The notes under the pieces were generated by a model. That model was not told the DNA's origin. It worked only from the letters and a program-made list of their open reading frames with translations, and searched no databases. A stretch of DNA of 64,000 nt, taken from Streptomyces roseolus. Its GTDB lineage: Bacteria; Actinomycetota; Actinomycetes; Streptomycetales; Streptomycetaceae. The translations under genes were made by a program, and so were the position numbers. Location of the stretch: the NCBI RefSeq assembly GCF_014649855.1, contig NZ_BMTV01000002.1, positions 1 through 64,000 on the forward strand. Reading direction: 5' to 3'. This document shows positions 35,180 through 43,460 of this stretch, in pieces. Each line of letters starts with the position of its first letter. Position 1 is the first letter of the stretch.

Positions 35180-35586
35180 GCGCCGGCCTCCGCGAGCACG
35201 GCCCGCAGCCTCCGTATCCCCGCCTTCCACTCCTCGCCGCCCGACTCCTCCCACAGCTCCAGGAGTTCGGACGGCTCGGCGAGGACGCGGTCGAGCGCGG
35301 CGACGGCCTCCGCGCGCAGCTCCACCGGCAACGCCCCCAGCGGCTCCTTCGGGGCGTACGAGGTCGTCACCGGCTCCCCGCCGGGGCACTGCGCCGCCAC
35401 CAGCGCGGCCGCCGCGACGGCCTCGACGGAGAGGTCCGCGTCCAGGTAGTCGTCCCCGGTCCCGGTCACCTCGCGGAAGGCCGCGCGCAGCACGTCCGCC
35501 TTCTTCCCCGCCCCGGCCTCGTCCACCGTGTACGAGAAGTCCGCCGCCGTGTCGCTGTCGAACGGCCCGATGTCCCAGGTCCCCAT
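35176..35586 (-). CDS. DUF4259 protein
   Basis: A 136-residue protein opening with MGTWDIGPFDSDTAADFSYT, the signature of DUF4259, followed by DYLDADLSVEAVAAAALVAA and a helical C-terminus (ELLELWEESGGEEWKAGIRR). The family is common in Streptomyces and has no known function. ATG 35586. It is the first gene of a two-gene unit divergent from the membrane protein at 35670. Confidence 0.85.
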   Translation of the reverse strand: MGTWDIGPFDSDTAADFSYTVDEAGAGKKADVLRAAFREVTGTGDDYLDADLSVEAVAAAALVAAQCPGGEPVTTSYAPKEPLGALPVELRAEAVAALDRVLAEPSELLELWEESGGEEWKAGIRRLRAVLAEAGA

Positions 35587-35669
35587 GGCGTGCCCGCCCC
35601 TTCACGATCGTCTCTCGGTCTGCCCTGGCTATCGTGGCAGCGCCCACTGACAACGCGAGGAGCGACGGC

Positions 35670-36824
35670 GTGAGGAACGACGGGGAGCGGGGGTCCTCAG
35701 GGCGGCGCGTCCTGCGCGCACCGAGGCGGCGCGTGCGGAACGCGATCGTCGCGGGGCTGGCCGGTGCCCTGCTGGGCGCGGGCCTGGCCGCGTGGGGGAC
35801 CGGCGCGTTCGACCGGGAGGCGAAGGCGGCGCCGTGCTGGGGCGGCCTCGGCGACGAGACGCTCAAGGGCCTCTTCGGCGACGCCCGGATCCACGTCGAG
35901 GAGCAGCGGTTGATGCGGGGGCGCGGGGAAGCGGTCCTCGGCACCTGCCGGATCACCGAACAGGGGAAGTACTTCTACGAGGACCAGCTCACCGTCCGGG
36001 TCCACCGGCTCGACGGCCTCCGGGGGACGGACGCCCACGACTGGCCCGCCGAGTTCCTCAACCCGTTCATGGCCCCGCTCGGGAAGGACCTGCCGGGCAT
36101 GGCCTCCACCACGCGCGCGTGGCTGGCGTTGTCCCCCCGCTGCACAGGTGAACTCCGCAGTGACGGTCCGGTGGTCGTGGACCTGGCCATGGGTCCGGCG
36201 AACTTCGACGACGACTGGGTCGGGGAGGACGACGACGCCCGGCGGGCCGCGATGGGCCGCGCCGTCGTCGGGACGGCGACGACCGTGCTCCGGTCCCTGG
36301 GGTGCTCCACCCCCCTCCCGGCCCCGCCCGCGACGCTCCCCGGCACCGTCGAGGAGAACCGCGCGGCCGACGAACCCCTGTGCGGCGTCAAGGGGCTCCA
36401 CCTGCCGGCGTCGTACGCGAAGAAGCCGCCGCCCGGCGGCTGGGAGCCCTTCAGCCGGCACCGCAGGAGCGGCGACGACGCCCTGGTCCGGGTGTGCGAC
36501 GCCGATCGGGGCCACGGTCCCCGGCTGCGGCTGACCACCGTCACCCACCCGGGCCTGGTGAACCTCTTCACCGCGAGCGCCCTGCGGGGCGGCGCGAGGG
36601 TCAGCGGCGCCGACAGGAAGGGCTTCGGTGCCGTGAACGCCGCCCGGGCCGCCTACAGGGCCGCGTGCCCCTCCGGAGAGGTCCTCTTCATGGTGGAGCA
36701 GTCGGACAACGTCCAGGGCCACCCCTACGACCTCACCGCCGCCCTCCTCCCCGGCTACGCGGCCGCGGAGGCGGAGCGCCTGGGCTGCGGCCCGCTGCGG
36801 ATCCGGCCCGGCCCGGAGGACTGA
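35670..36824 (+). CDS. Membrane-anchored secreted protein, unknown function
   Basis: A 384-residue protein starting at GTG 35670 after CGAGGAGCG. A basic N-terminus (RRVLRAPRRRVRNAIVAGLA) leads into a membrane helix (GALLGAGLAAWGTGAF); the rest is external, with paired cysteines (APCWGGLGDE, LGTCRITEQG, DEPLCGVKGLHL, AACPSGEVLF). Two similar halves seem present, each opening with a Cys-Gly-Leu segment. No known domain is recognised. It stands alone. Confidence 0.7.
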   Translation: MRNDGERGSSGRRVLRAPRRRVRNAIVAGLAGALLGAGLAAWGTGAFDREAKAAPCWGGLGDETLKGLFGDARIHVEEQRLMRGRGEAVLGTCRITEQGKYFYEDQLTVRVHRLDGLRGTDAHDWPAEFLNPFMAPLGKDLPGMASTTRAWLALSPRCTGELRSDGPVVVDLAMGPANFDDDWVGEDDDARRAAMGRAVVGTATTVLRSLGCSTPLPAPPATLPGTVEENRAADEPLCGVKGLHLPASYAKKPPPGGWEPFSRHRRSGDDALVRVCDADRGHGPRLRLTTVTHPGLVNLFTASALRGGARVSGADRKGFGAVNAARAAYRAACPSGEVLFMVEQSDNVQGHPYDLTAALLPGYAAAEAERLGCGPLRIRPGPED

Positions 36825-36872
36825 GGGCCGGTCGCCCCGCGCGCGGCAGGGTGCGGGGCGTGCCGGGCCTGA

Positions 36873-37289
36873 TCACAGTTCGAGGGCGTGGCCCGTCGTC
36901 GCGTCCACGTGGGCCGGGACCGGGTCGTGGCGGTCGCCGACCGTGGAGGTGCCGGTGGGTTCGAGGAGGAGGATCGACGCGCCGCCGGGGGCGTACGGCC
37001 GGTGCTCGACGCCCCGGGGGACGGTGAAGACCGAGCCCTTCGGGAGGCGGACCGTGCGCTCGCCGGCCGGTTCGCGGAGCGCGATCGACAGCTCGCCGTC
37101 GAGGACGAGGAAGAACTCGTCGGTGTCGTCGTGCGCGTGCCACAGGTGCTCGCCCTCGACCTTGGCCACGCGCACGTCGTAGTCGTTGACGCGGGTGACG
37201 ATCCGGGGGCTCCACAGGGCGTCGAAGGAGGCGAGGGCGGCGGCGAGGGCGATGGGCTCGTCGCCGGTCACGGGTTCGTTGCTGGTCAT
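36873..37289 (-). CDS. Cupin domain protein
   Basis: A 138-residue single-domain cupin. Motif 1 is LWHAHDDTDEFFLVLDGELS (two His and a Glu as metal ligands), motif 2 is PKGSVFTVPRGVEHRPYA with the third His. It may be a small metal-dependent enzyme or sensor. It is divergent from an AraC-type regulator 52 bases away, so the two are probably linked. ATG 37289. Confidence 0.85.
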   Translation of the reverse strand: MTSNEPVTGDEPIALAAALASFDALWSPRIVTRVNDYDVRVAKVEGEHLWHAHDDTDEFFLVLDGELSIALREPAGERTVRLPKGSVFTVPRGVEHRPYAPGGASILLLEPTGTSTVGDRHDPVPAHVDATTGHALEL

Positions 37290-37341
37290 GGGGTGATCCT
37301 CGCCGTGGCGGCGGGTCCGGCGGGAGTGCTAGGAATCGCAC

Positions 37342-38364
37342 ATGTCGCATGGATCCTCGCAGCGGGCCGCCCGGTCCTCCGCCACCGGGCGCCGCTCCGC
37401 CCTCCACCGGGTCGTCGTGATCGTCGACGCCAACTCCAACCCCTTCGAACTGGGCTGTGCCAGCGAGGTCTTCGGGCTGCGCAGGCCGGAGCTGGGCGAG
37501 GGGCGGGAGCTGCTGTACGACTTCCGGCTCTGCTCGCCGGAGCCGGAGACCCTCATGCGGGACGGGTTCTTCACGCTGACGGGGGTGCGGGGCCTGGAGG
37601 CGGCCGACACGGCCGACACGGTCATCGTGCCCAACCGGCCCGACGTGGCCGTGCCGCGCCGCCCCGCCGTGCTCGACGCGATCCGGCGGGCGCACGCGCG
37701 GGGGGCGCGGCTGGTCGGCTTCTGCAGCGGGGCGTTCACGCTCGCGGAGGCCGGTGTCCTGGACGGGCGGCGGGCGACCGCGCACTGGCAGTGGGCGGAC
37801 GCCTTCCGGGCGCGGTTCCCGGCCGTGCGCCTGGAGGAGGACGTGCTGTTCGTCGACGACGGCGACATCCTCACGGCGGCGGGCAGCGCGGCCGCCCTCG
37901 ACCTGGGGCTGCACGTGGTGCGGCGCGACCACGGGGCGGAGGTGGCGAGCGCGGTGAGCCGGCGGCTCGTCTTCGCCGCCCACCGGGACGGCGGGCAGCG
38001 GCAGTTCATCGAGCGGCCCGTGCCGGAGGTCCCCGAGGAGTCACTGGCGCCGGTGCTCGCCTGGGCGCAGGAGCGGCTCGACCGGCCACTGACGGTGGCC
38101 GACCTCGCCGCGCGGGCGGCCGTCAGCCCCGCGACCCTGCACCGGCGCTTCCGGGCGGAGCTGGGCACGACGCCGCTGGCCTGGCTGACGGGGGAGCGGG
38201 TGACGCTGGCCCGCCGGCTCCTGGAACGGGGGGAGGCCCGGCTCGACGTGGTGGCGCGGGCGAGCGGGCTCGGCACGGCGGCCCATCTGCGGACCCTGGT
38301 GCGCCGCGAGACGGGGCTGTCGCCGTCGGCGTACCGGAACCGCTTCGGCCCGGGCGGGACGTGA
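37342..38364 (+). CDS. GlxA-type AraC-family regulator
   Basis: A 340-residue regulator with an N-terminal DJ-1/PfpI-like domain (VVVIVDANSNPFELGCASEV, ARLVGFCSGAFTLAEAGVLD with the nucleophile-elbow cysteine) and a C-terminal AraC DNA-binding domain with two helix-turn-helix units (LTVADLAARAAVSPATLHRR, LDVVARASGLGTAAHLRTLV). Such proteins often respond to small amines or electrophiles. It is divergent from the cupin gene, its likely target. Confidence 0.87.
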   Translation: MSHGSSQRAARSSATGRRSALHRVVVIVDANSNPFELGCASEVFGLRRPELGEGRELLYDFRLCSPEPETLMRDGFFTLTGVRGLEAADTADTVIVPNRPDVAVPRRPAVLDAIRRAHARGARLVGFCSGAFTLAEAGVLDGRRATAHWQWADAFRARFPAVRLEEDVLFVDDGDILTAAGSAAALDLGLHVVRRDHGAEVASAVSRRLVFAAHRDGGQRQFIERPVPEVPEESLAPVLAWAQERLDRPLTVADLAARAAVSPATLHRRFRAELGTTPLAWLTGERVTLARRLLERGEARLDVVARASGLGTAAHLRTLVRRETGLSPSAYRNRFGPGGT

Positions 38365-38446
38365 GTCCCGGCCCGGGCCGCGGGGGTCGTACGGATCATG
38401 CGGGGTGTGCGGGTCGTGCGGGGGCGCCATGCGGGCGGCGGCGGTC

Positions 38447-39118
38447 TCAGTTGGAGTGGGCGGAGATGTCGCCGTGGGAGGTGGTGGCGCGGATCGTGAG
38501 GCCGGCGCCCGCGCCCTCGGCGTTCCGGAGGGCGTTGCTGACGCGGCCGTAGGAGGTGCCGGCGTCGAGGGTCGCGGCGACGCCGCGGGCGGCGCCGACC
38601 GAGATCGAGCCGGACCGCGTGCTCAGCTCCACCGAACCGGCCGTCGCCTCGGCGATCCGCAGGTCGCCGCGGGCGGTGGTGAGTTCGGCGTCGCCGTTGA
38701 CGCGGCCGAGGGTGATGTTCCCGTCCTGGAGGCCGATCCGGACGCGGCCGGCCTCGTCGAGCTTGACCGGGCCCCGGGCGGCCTCGAAGGTGACGTCCCC
38801 GAGCCGGCCGACGCCGCGCAGGTCGCCGGCGGCGGCCTTGCCCTCGACGGAGGAGCCGGCCGGGAGCTGGACGGTGATCTCGACGGAGCCGGAGGCGCCG
38901 AACAGCTGGTTCTTCGCCTCGGGGGCGGTGATCCGCAGGACGCCGTCCGCGAAGGAGACCGAGGTCTCCTCGGCGGCCTTCACGTCACGGGACCGGCCGG
39001 CGGAGGCGGGGCGGACGTCGACGGTGACGTCCGCGCGGTCGGCGGCGATGAAGCGGAGGTGGCCGGCCGGGACGGAGACGAGGGCGGCGATCGGGGCGGT
39101 GGCGGCGAAGGTCTGCAT
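38447..39118 (-). CDS. DUF4097-family beta-strand repeat protein
   Basis: A 223-residue cytoplasmic protein made of repeated short beta strands (GSVEITVQLPAGSSVEGKAA, GDLRGVGRLGDVTFEAARG, GNITLGRVNGDAELTTARGD, GSISVGAARGVAATL), as in the DUF4097 'putative adhesin' family. No signal peptide. It is divergent from a MarR-type fusion regulator, with a cluster of CGTTGCA boxes between them, and is probably its target. The function of the family is unknown. Confidence 0.85.
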   Translation of the reverse strand: MQTFAATAPIAALVSVPAGHLRFIAADRADVTVDVRPASAGRSRDVKAAEETSVSFADGVLRITAPEAKNQLFGASGSVEITVQLPAGSSVEGKAAAGDLRGVGRLGDVTFEAARGPVKLDEAGRVRIGLQDGNITLGRVNGDAELTTARGDLRIAEATAGSVELSTRSGSISVGAARGVAATLDAGTSYGRVSNALRNAEGAGAGLTIRATTSHGDISAHSN

Positions 39119-39204
39119 GGTGGGCGCTCCTGTGGAGTGGTGTTCCCGTCGGCGTTTCCGACATGAGAAAAGCTACGTTGCTTTCCATTCTTCAGCAACT
39201 AGTT

Positions 39205-39298
39205 CGTTGCACTGGATCGATGAAATACCTGGTGGTTGCCGATATTTCGTTGCAATGAAATAAGAATTGATGCAACGGCCTGAAGGTGTCGCGTTGCA
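39205..39298. promoter_or_regulatory. Cluster of four CGTTGCA boxes in an AT-rich divergent promoter
   Basis: CGTTGCA occurs at 39205-39211, 39248-39254 and 39292-39298, and inverted at 39271-39277. The second and third form an inverted pair, CGTTGCAAT with ATTGATGCAACG. The 244-base gap is unusually AT-rich for this genome. The sites are likely operators for the HTH-MarR protein at 39363 and control the DUF4097 gene. Confidence 0.72.
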
Positions 39299-39362
39299 AT
39301 GGAGGGAGGGTGAACGCTATGCTGGCCGCGTTGTGGACGTACGGGGTCGAAAGGGGAGTGCG

Positions 39363-40100
39363 ATGCCGGGAGGCAGGCTCACTCAGCAGGAACGTCAGCA
39401 GATCGCGCTGGGGCTGGCGGACGGGCTCGCGTACGCGGAGATCGGCAGGCGGCTCGACCGCCCCACCTCCACCGTCACCCGCGAGGTGATGCGCAACGGC
39501 GGCCCCACCGCCTACCGCCCCGACCTCGCGCACCGCGCCACCGAGGGTCGCGCCCGCCGGCGCCGGCCCGGGGGCGCCGCCGCGGTGCCGGCCGCGCGGG
39601 CGGACGGGCGGGACGCGGCGGCCGTGCGCGACTACGAGGAGGCGTTCGCCACCGTCTTCATGCAGAGCGGCCTGCCCCGGATGACCGCCCGCGTCCTCGC
39701 CGCCCTCTACGCCACCGACGCGGGCAGCCTCACCGCCGGCGAGCTCGGCGAGCGGCTCCAGGTCAGCGCCGGCTCCATCTCCAAGGCCATCGCCTTCCTG
39801 GAGAGCCAGAGCCTCATCCGCCGCGAGCGCGACGACCGGCGCCGCGAGCGGTACATCGTCGACGACGAGCTCTGGTACCAGTCCATGATCGCCGCCGCCA
39901 AGGCCAACGAGCAGATGGTCGAGATCGCCCGGCAGGGCGTCGCCGTCCTCGGCCCCGGCACCCCCGCCGCCGCCCGCCTGGAGAACGTCGCCCGCTTCAT
40001 GGACTTCGTCAGCGAGGGCATCGTGCGCGCGGCCGAGCAGGCCCGGGAGATCCTGCTGACGAAGCCCGCGGAGCCGGAGGGCGCGCCGGACGGGGAGTGA
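39363..40100 (+). CDS. Transcription factor joining an IS30-type HTH to a MarR domain
   Basis: A 245-residue protein starting at ATG 39363 after GGAAAGGGGAG. Residues 1-60 are an HTH_38 module like the DNA-binding end of IS30 transposases (LTQQERQQIALGLADGLAYA, EIGRRLDRPTSTVTREVMRN). A basic Ala/Gly linker follows, then a MarR/GbsR winged helix (LTAGELGERLQVSAGSISKA, IAFLESQSLIRRERDDRRRE with the wing). The C-terminus is a dimer helix. Divergent from the DUF4097 gene, it probably represses it through CGTTGCA boxes. Confidence 0.82.
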   Translation: MPGGRLTQQERQQIALGLADGLAYAEIGRRLDRPTSTVTREVMRNGGPTAYRPDLAHRATEGRARRRRPGGAAAVPAARADGRDAAAVRDYEEAFATVFMQSGLPRMTARVLAALYATDAGSLTAGELGERLQVSAGSISKAIAFLESQSLIRRERDDRRRERYIVDDELWYQSMIAAAKANEQMVEIARQGVAVLGPGTPAAARLENVARFMDFVSEGIVRAAEQAREILLTKPAEPEGAPDGE

Positions 40101-40151
40101 GGCGGCCCGTCCGGGGGTGCTCGGGGGCTCGTCCGGAGGTGCGGGGACGTG

Positions 40152-40182
40152 GGCCATATCTGACCTATCGTCAGATATGGCC
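40152..40182. promoter_or_regulatory. 13-bp inverted repeat containing TCTGAC-N5-GTCAGA
   Basis: GGCCATATCTGAC and GTCAGATATGGCC flank CTATC, a perfect inverted repeat. It shares the core TCTGAC-N5-GTCAGA with sites at 25483 and 46356. It lies 36 bases before the acyl-CoA dehydrogenase remnant and may be an operator or overlap its promoter. Confidence 0.65.
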
Positions 40183-40192
40183 TTCCGTGCAA

Positions 40193-40206
40193 TGGAACGT
40201 GTTCTG
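40193..40206. promoter_or_regulatory. KstR-type operator upstream of acyl-CoA dehydrogenase remnant
   Basis: TGGAACGTGTTCTG matches TnnAACnnGTTnnA at seven of eight fixed positions (last base G). It lies 12 bases before the ATG of the broken gene, so the control site outlived the gene it served. Confidence 0.7.
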
Positions 40207-40217
40207 CTCTGCGCGCC

Positions 40218-41015
40218 ATGGGCATCGCCGTCACGCACGAACAGCGGGACCTCGCCCGGCCCGTCCGCGCCTGGCTCACCCGCGCCGCACCCCCCGAAGA
40301 GCTCCGCCGCCGGCTCGACGCGCCCGAGCCGCCGGCCGGCCCGCCCACTGGGACGCCGCCGCCGCGCAGGGCCTCCTCGGGATCCACGTACCGGAGGAGC
40401 ACCGTCGTCGGTGTCGGCACGACGAGGTTCGAGAAGCCCGGGACCCGGGACCGGCAGCACTGGGACATGGCCCGCGAGGCCGGCACCGCCGCCCTCGTCG
40501 CCTCCGCGCGCTTCGTCGCCGAACACGGCCCGGAGGAGCGGGCCGTGGAGATCGCGGGCCAGGCCATGACCACCGACACCGGCGAGTCCTTCGCCTCCGG
40601 CTCCTGCGTCGACGCCGTCGGCCGGCCCATGTCCCGGGAGGCGGCGCGGCGGGCGTACGAGGCCTCCGGGCTCGGCATCGAGGACGTCGACGTCATCGAG
40701 CTCCACGACTGCTTCTCCGTCAACGAACCCCTCACCTACGAGGCCCTCGGCCTGTGCGCGGAGGGCGCCTCGGGGAAGCTCGTCGAGTCCGGCGCCACCA
40801 CCTACGGCGGACGACGGGTGGTCAACCCCTCCGGCGGGCTCATCTCCAAGGGGCACCCGCTCGGCGCCACCGGCCCCGCGCAGGCCGCCGAACTCGTCCG
40901 GCAGCTCCGCGGCGAGGCCGCCGACCGCCAGGTCCCCGGTGCCCGCGTCGGCCTCGCCCACAACATCGGCCTCGGCGGCGCGGCGGTCGTGACCCTCCTG
41001 CGTCGCAGGGCGTAG
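40218..41015 (+). pseudogene. Chimeric remnant: acyl-CoA dehydrogenase N-terminus joined to lipid-transfer (Ltp) thiolase-like protein
   Basis: The frame opens as an acyl-CoA dehydrogenase ([20 protein letters not shown]). Around 40350 that coding switches frame: the expected [19 protein letters not shown] is readable only one frame away. From about 40405 the sequence becomes a steroid Ltp/SCPx-type thiolase ([13 protein letters not shown], then [12 protein letters not shown]), which itself has lost its middle: TAAL is followed directly by [11 protein letters not shown]. The C-terminal part is normal ([37 protein letters not shown]). At least one frameshift and two deletions mark it as a remnant of a fadE-to-ltp gene block under KstR control. 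Confidence 0.82.
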
Positions 41016-41076
41016 GTCCTTCTTCCCCGGGAACGGGCCTTTCCGCGCATGTACGGGGCGGAAGCGGTCTGCGACC

Positions 41077-42504
41077 ATGACACGCATGCCGCAGACCGAC
41101 TCCGCCCCCGGAAGCACCGTCACCCGCCGCCCCATACGCACGGCCCGGCCCTGGCTCGTCGTCCTCGTCGCCTGCGCCGGGCAGTTCCTCGTCGTCCTCG
41201 ACGTGTCGGTCATGAACGTGGCCCTGCCCTCCCTCAAGGCCGACCTCGGCCTCGGCGCCCTCGGGCTCCAGTGGGTCCTCAACGCCTACGCGATCGCCTT
41301 CGCCGGCTTCATGCTGCTCGGCGGCCGGGCGGCCGACCTGTACGGGCGCAAGGCCATGTTCCTCGCGGGCCTCGGGCTCTTCACCGCCGCCTCCGTCGTC
41401 GGCGGCCTCGCCCCCGAGGGCGGCTACCTCATCGGCGCGCGGGCCGCGCAGGGACTCGGGGCGGCGGCGCTCTCCCCGGCCACCCTCACCCTCGTCACCT
41501 CCGCCGTCCCCGCCGGCGCCGCCCGCACCCGCGCCATCGCCACCTGGACGGCGGTCGGCGCGGCGGGCGGCGCCGCGGGCGGCTTCGTCGGCGGCCTCCT
41601 CGTCGACCTCCTGAACTGGCGCTGGGTGCTCCTCGTCAACGCCCCCCTCGGCGTCCTCATCCTCGCCGCGGCCGCGCTCTGGCTCTCCGAGAGCCGCACC
41701 GCCGCCGGACGCCGCCCGGACCTGCCCGGCGCGGTCCTCGTCACCGGCGGCCTGGCGACGCTCGCGTACGGCATCGTGCAGACCGAGATGGCCGGCTGGG
41801 CCTCCGCCGCGACCCTGCTGCCGCTCCTCGGCGGCCTCGCGCTCCTGGCGGTCTTCGTCGCGGTCGAGAAGCGCGCGAAGGAGCCCCTCGTCCCGCTCGG
41901 CATCTTCCGCAACCGGGCCGTCTCCGCCGCCAACACCGGCATCATGCTGTGCGGCGCGAGCTCCTTCGCCATGTGGTTCTTCATGACCGTGTACGCCCAG
42001 AACGTCCTCGGCTACACCCCGCTCCAGGCCGGACTCGCCCTCGTGCCCAGCTCGCTGGCCGTCCTCGTCGGCTCCAAGGCCGCGCCCCGCCTGATGGCCG
42101 TCACCGGCGCGCGGACGCTCGCGATCGCCGGCATCCTCACGGCGGCGGCCGGCTTCGCCTGGCAGTCCACGCTCACCGCCGACGGCACCTTCCTCACCAC
42201 GGTCCTCGGCCCCGGCATCGTCATGATGGCCGGCATCGGCCTCGCCACCACGCCGCTCGCCACCCTCGCCACCTCCGGAGCCGCCCCCGGCGACGCCGGC
42301 CTCGTCTCCGGCCTCGTCAACACCTCCCGGACGATGGGCGGCGCGATCGGCCTCGCCCTGCTGACCACGGTCGCGGCCGCCGCCACCCCGGACCCCGACC
42401 ACCTCGTCCCCGGCTACGCGGCGGCCTTCCGCGTCTCCGCCGCCATCCTCCTGACGGCGGCGGTCCTGATGACCCTCTGGCTCCCCAGGAAGGCCGCCGC
42501 CTAG
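41077..42504 (+). CDS. MFS drug exporter, DHA2 (EmrB/QacA) type
   Basis: A 475-residue membrane protein with about 14 hydrophobic segments, as in DHA2 exporters. Motifs: VLDVSVMNVALPSLKADLGL (helix 1 motif D1), GGRAADLYGRKAMFLAGLGL (motif A), and AIATWTAVGAAGGAAGGFVG (motif C of antiporters). It probably exports drugs or metabolites using the proton gradient. ATG 41077 (41086 also possible). It ends overlapping the convergent response regulator by four bases. No regulator is adjacent. Confidence 0.87.
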   Translation: MTRMPQTDSAPGSTVTRRPIRTARPWLVVLVACAGQFLVVLDVSVMNVALPSLKADLGLGALGLQWVLNAYAIAFAGFMLLGGRAADLYGRKAMFLAGLGLFTAASVVGGLAPEGGYLIGARAAQGLGAAALSPATLTLVTSAVPAGAARTRAIATWTAVGAAGGAAGGFVGGLLVDLLNWRWVLLVNAPLGVLILAAAALWLSESRTAAGRRPDLPGAVLVTGGLATLAYGIVQTEMAGWASAATLLPLLGGLALLAVFVAVEKRAKEPLVPLGIFRNRAVSAANTGIMLCGASSFAMWFFMTVYAQNVLGYTPLQAGLALVPSSLAVLVGSKAAPRLMAVTGARTLAIAGILTAAAGFAWQSTLTADGTFLTTVLGPGIVMMAGIGLATTPLATLATSGAAPGDAGLVSGLVNTSRTMGGAIGLALLTTVAAAATPDPDHLVPGYAAAFRVSAAILLTAAVLMTLWLPRKAAA

Positions 42505-43142
42505 AGCCACCCCTGCTGCCGTGCGGCCCGAGCCGCCTCCATCCGGTTCCGCGTCCCGGTCTTCCCGATGGCGGCGGAGAGGTAGTTCCGCACGGTCGAC
42601 TCGGACAGCCGCAGCCGCCCCGCGATGTCGGCGACCGTCGCCCCGTCCACCGCCGCCGCCAGCGCCTCCCGCTCACGGGCGGTCAGCGGGTTCGGCCCGG
42701 CGCCGAGCGCGGCGGCGGCGAGCGCCGGATCGACGACGGTCTCGCCGCGCAGCACCGCCCGGATCGCCTCCGCCAGCTCCTCCACCGGCCCGTCCTTCAC
42801 CAGGAACCCGGCCGCCCCCGCCTCCATCGCCCGCCGCAGATACCCCGGCCGGCCGAACGTCGTCAGGATCAGCACCCGGCAGTCCGGCACCTCGTCCCGC
42901 AGCTCCGCCGCCGCGTCGAGCCCCGACCGTCCCGGCAGCTCGATGTCCAGCAGCGCCACATCGGGCCGCGCCAGCAGCGCCCGCTCCACGATCTCGTCCC
43001 CCCGCCCCACCTGGGCGACGACCTCGATGTCCGCCTCCATCCCGAGCAACAGCGCGAGCGCCCCGCGCATCATCCCCTGGTCCTCGGCAAGCAGCACCCG
43101 AACCGACTTGCCGGGCCGGTGGTCCTGCGGCATCTCGTTCAC
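42501..43142 (-). CDS. NarL/FixJ-type response regulator (DesR-like)
   Basis: A 213-residue response regulator. Receiver domain: acidic pair in VLLAEDQGMMRGAL, phosphoacceptor Asp in DVALLDIELPGRSG, Thr in LILTTFGRPG and Lys in FLVKDGPVEEL. LuxR-type helix-turn-helix: LTAREREALAAAVDGATVAD, IAGRLRLSESTVRNYLSAAI. Its cognate kinase is at 43441-44589, with a small convergent gene between them. It probably controls the adjacent ABC exporter, as in DesK/DesR-type systems. Confidence 0.88.
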   Translation of the reverse strand: MNEMPQDHRPGKSVRVLLAEDQGMMRGALALLLGMEADIEVVAQVGRGDEIVERALLARPDVALLDIELPGRSGLDAAAELRDEVPDCRVLILTTFGRPGYLRRAMEAGAAGFLVKDGPVEELAEAIRAVLRGETVVDPALAAAALGAGPNPLTAREREALAAAVDGATVADIAGRLRLSESTVRNYLSAAIGKTGTRNRMEAARAARQQGWL

Positions 43143-43223
43143 ACCCGAAAGCGTAGGCCGGGCGGGCTTCCCCCGCGGGGTGGAACGCGCGTGCCCTCGT
43201 CACGGGATGATCGTTTCCCCGGC

Positions 43224-43460
43224 ATGAAGAAGATCATCAGCGTCACCGCCCTCGCCCTCGCCGCCCTCGCCTCCGCCGCCCCGGCCCACGCCGACGACGA
43301 ATCGAACTTCGGCGGCGGGGTCGACGCCGCCGACAACTGGAACTTCACCGCCGCGGACGTCTGCGTCCAGGAATTGGCCGTGGTCCCCGCCCTCAGCGAC
43401 TGGACGGGGAACCACAAGAACAACTGCTCCAACGGCAACGTCATCGACCACGCGAAGTAG
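43224..43460 (+). CDS. Small secreted protein with two cysteines
   Basis: A 78-residue protein starting at ATG 43224. Signal peptide: KKIISVTALALAALASAAPA with cleavage near HAD. The mature 55 residues (ADNWNFTAADVCVQELAVVP, LSDWTGNHKNNCSNGNVIDH) contain two cysteines that may form a disulfide. It lies on the opposite strand between the response regulator and its kinase and its last 20 bases overlap the kinase gene end. The family is not recognised. Confidence 0.75.
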   Translation: MKKIISVTALALAALASAAPAHADDESNFGGGVDAADNWNFTAADVCVQELAVVPALSDWTGNHKNNCSNGNVIDHAK

